From Piscirickettsiaceae bacterium (GTDB lineage Bacteria; Pseudomonadota; Gammaproteobacteria; Thiomicrospirales; Thiomicrospiraceae): a DNA stretch of 5,249 bases. Positions 4,981 through 5,249 of the stretch are shown here, in pieces. How positions within the stretch are numbered: the first letter of the stretch is position 1; every line of letters begins with the position of its first letter. The notes under the pieces were generated by a model. The model was not told the DNA's origin. It saw only the letters and a list, made by a program, of their open reading frames with translations, and ran no database searches. The translations under genes were made by a program, and so were the position numbers. Where the stretch lies: positions 1-5,249 of the forward strand of contig JALUXI010000289.1 in assembly GCA_027019045.1 (NCBI GenBank), written 5' to 3'.

Positions 4981-5014
4981 AAAGAGCGAACCCTCATCAA
5001 AAGGTTCGCTCTTT
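4981..5014. terminator. Bidirectional terminator between pilD and the convergent gene
   Basis: A perfect 12-bp stem, AAAGAGCGAACC (4981-4992) with GGTTCGCTCTTT (5003-5014), encloses a 10-nt loop. On the minus strand the stem is followed by T-rich sequence (CTTTTTGTTT), making it a good terminator for the leftward gene. On the plus strand the T tract is short (CTTT then GG), so it is weaker for pilD. Confidence 0.8.
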
Positions 5015-5021
5015 GGAGTTC

Positions 5022-5042
5022 ATCAGTTTTCGAAACACTGAT
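5022..5042. repeat. Small inverted repeat in the convergent intergenic region
   Basis: ATCAGT (5022-5027) and ACTGAT (5037-5042) can pair, with partial pairing inside around TTTTCGAAA. There is no T tract, so it is probably not a terminator by itself. It lies between two stronger hairpins. Confidence 0.4.
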
Positions 5043-5052
5043 AAAACAGCGC

Positions 5053-5084
5053 TCAGGAAAAGCTATGCACCTAACTTTTCCTGA
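5053..5084. repeat. Perfect inverted repeat spanning the stop codon of the leftward gene
   Basis: TCAGGAAAAG (5053-5062) and CTTTTCCTGA (5075-5084) are perfect 10-bp complements around a 12-nt loop. The TAG stop of the minus-strand gene is in the loop, so the end of that reading frame folds into a hairpin in the mRNA. This may be a 3'-end stabilising structure; on the minus strand it lies upstream of the 5022-5042 and 4981-5014 hairpins. Confidence 0.55.
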
Positions 5085-5249
5085 TCGATATCACAAACAT
5101 GGCTCATTTTGAGTTTATTGTTTTTCACAAAATCCATCACATACTGAAACATTTCAGGGTCTTCATCTTTTAAGCGCTCATCAATAATCAAACACTTCTG
5201 CCCGTTATACAACTCTGGATGCAAATAATCGTGAAACACCAATCGATGT
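5063..5249 (-). CDS. Unrecognised protein, C-terminal 61 residues (5' end outside window)
   Basis: The frame is open on the minus strand from base 5248 to a TAG at 5063-5065 and has no start codon needed in the window, because the gene continues beyond the right edge. The visible part reads HRLVFHDYLHPELYNGQ at its start and ends DIDQEKLGA. It is mixed hydrophobic and charged and predicted soluble, with one Cys in CLIIDERL and one in SHVCDID. It has no membrane segment, repeat or motif that I recognise, so I assign no function. The support for it being real is the open frame reaching the window edge, the natural protein-like composition, and the terminator-like hairpins just behind its stop on the same strand. 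It is convergent to pilD. Confidence 0.7.
   Translation of the reverse strand, partial: HRLVFHDYLHPELYNGQKCLIIDERLKDEDPEMFQYVMDFVKNNKLKMSHVCDIDQEKLGA

Noticed and set aside
4887..5112. Small plus-strand frames at the right end
   Set aside because: They overlap the end of pilD and the terminator region and run antisense to the partial minus-strand gene. They have no ribosome binding site or recognisable features.

Overview
The window looks like chromosomal DNA of a gammaproteobacterium of moderate, somewhat AT-leaning base composition. The protein set (class II fumarase, typical 2-Cys peroxiredoxin, short-chain FPP synthase, QueD, PilD) and the general look of the sequences would suit the sulfur-oxidising Thiomicrospira/Hydrogenovibrio/Thiomicrorhabdus group. 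That placement is an impression from recall, not a search result.

Layout, left to right. (a) 2-613 (+): 3' end of a class II fumarase gene. (b) 615-736: a 122-bp non-coding palindromic element with GTAA...TTAC ends, flanked by an 8-bp near-perfect direct repeat. (c) 756-1130 (+): a thioredoxin-family gene with a WCGPC active site. (d) 1127-1242: a second, inverted copy of the same element (about 92% identical outside a variable centre), whose GTAA end supplies the thioredoxin stop codon; a third, lone element end follows at 1243-1262. (e) 1269-1306: a strong bidirectional terminator shared with the convergent gene. (f) 1355-2008 (-): a tandem CBS-domain protein with a His-rich, Pro-rich N-terminal region. 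(g) 2009-2163: divergent intergenic region with a sigma70-like promoter for (h) 2164-2766 (+), a typical 2-Cys peroxiredoxin, closed by a terminator at 2793-2817. (i) 2855-3730 (+): ispA-type farnesyl diphosphate synthase, possibly with a leaderless or near-leaderless transcript. (j) 3773-4165 (+) queD and (k) 4169-4966 (+) pilD, 3 bp apart. (l) A hairpin-rich convergent intergenic region (4981-5084). (m) 5063-5249 (-): the C-terminal 61 codons of an unrecognised gene that runs off the right edge.

How they fit together: the thioredoxin-like protein and the peroxiredoxin are plausible partners in thiol-based peroxide defence. IspA makes the C15 prenyl precursor for quinones and undecaprenyl phosphate. 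QueD (queuosine/preQ0) and PilD (prepilin maturation) are functionally unrelated but appear transcriptionally coupled. The core genes are ordinary housekeeping genes. The unusual part is 600-1270, where a small IS66-like miniature element has inserted on both sides of the thioredoxin gene, split what looks like an original fumC-trx operon, and rewritten the 3' end of the thioredoxin reading frame.
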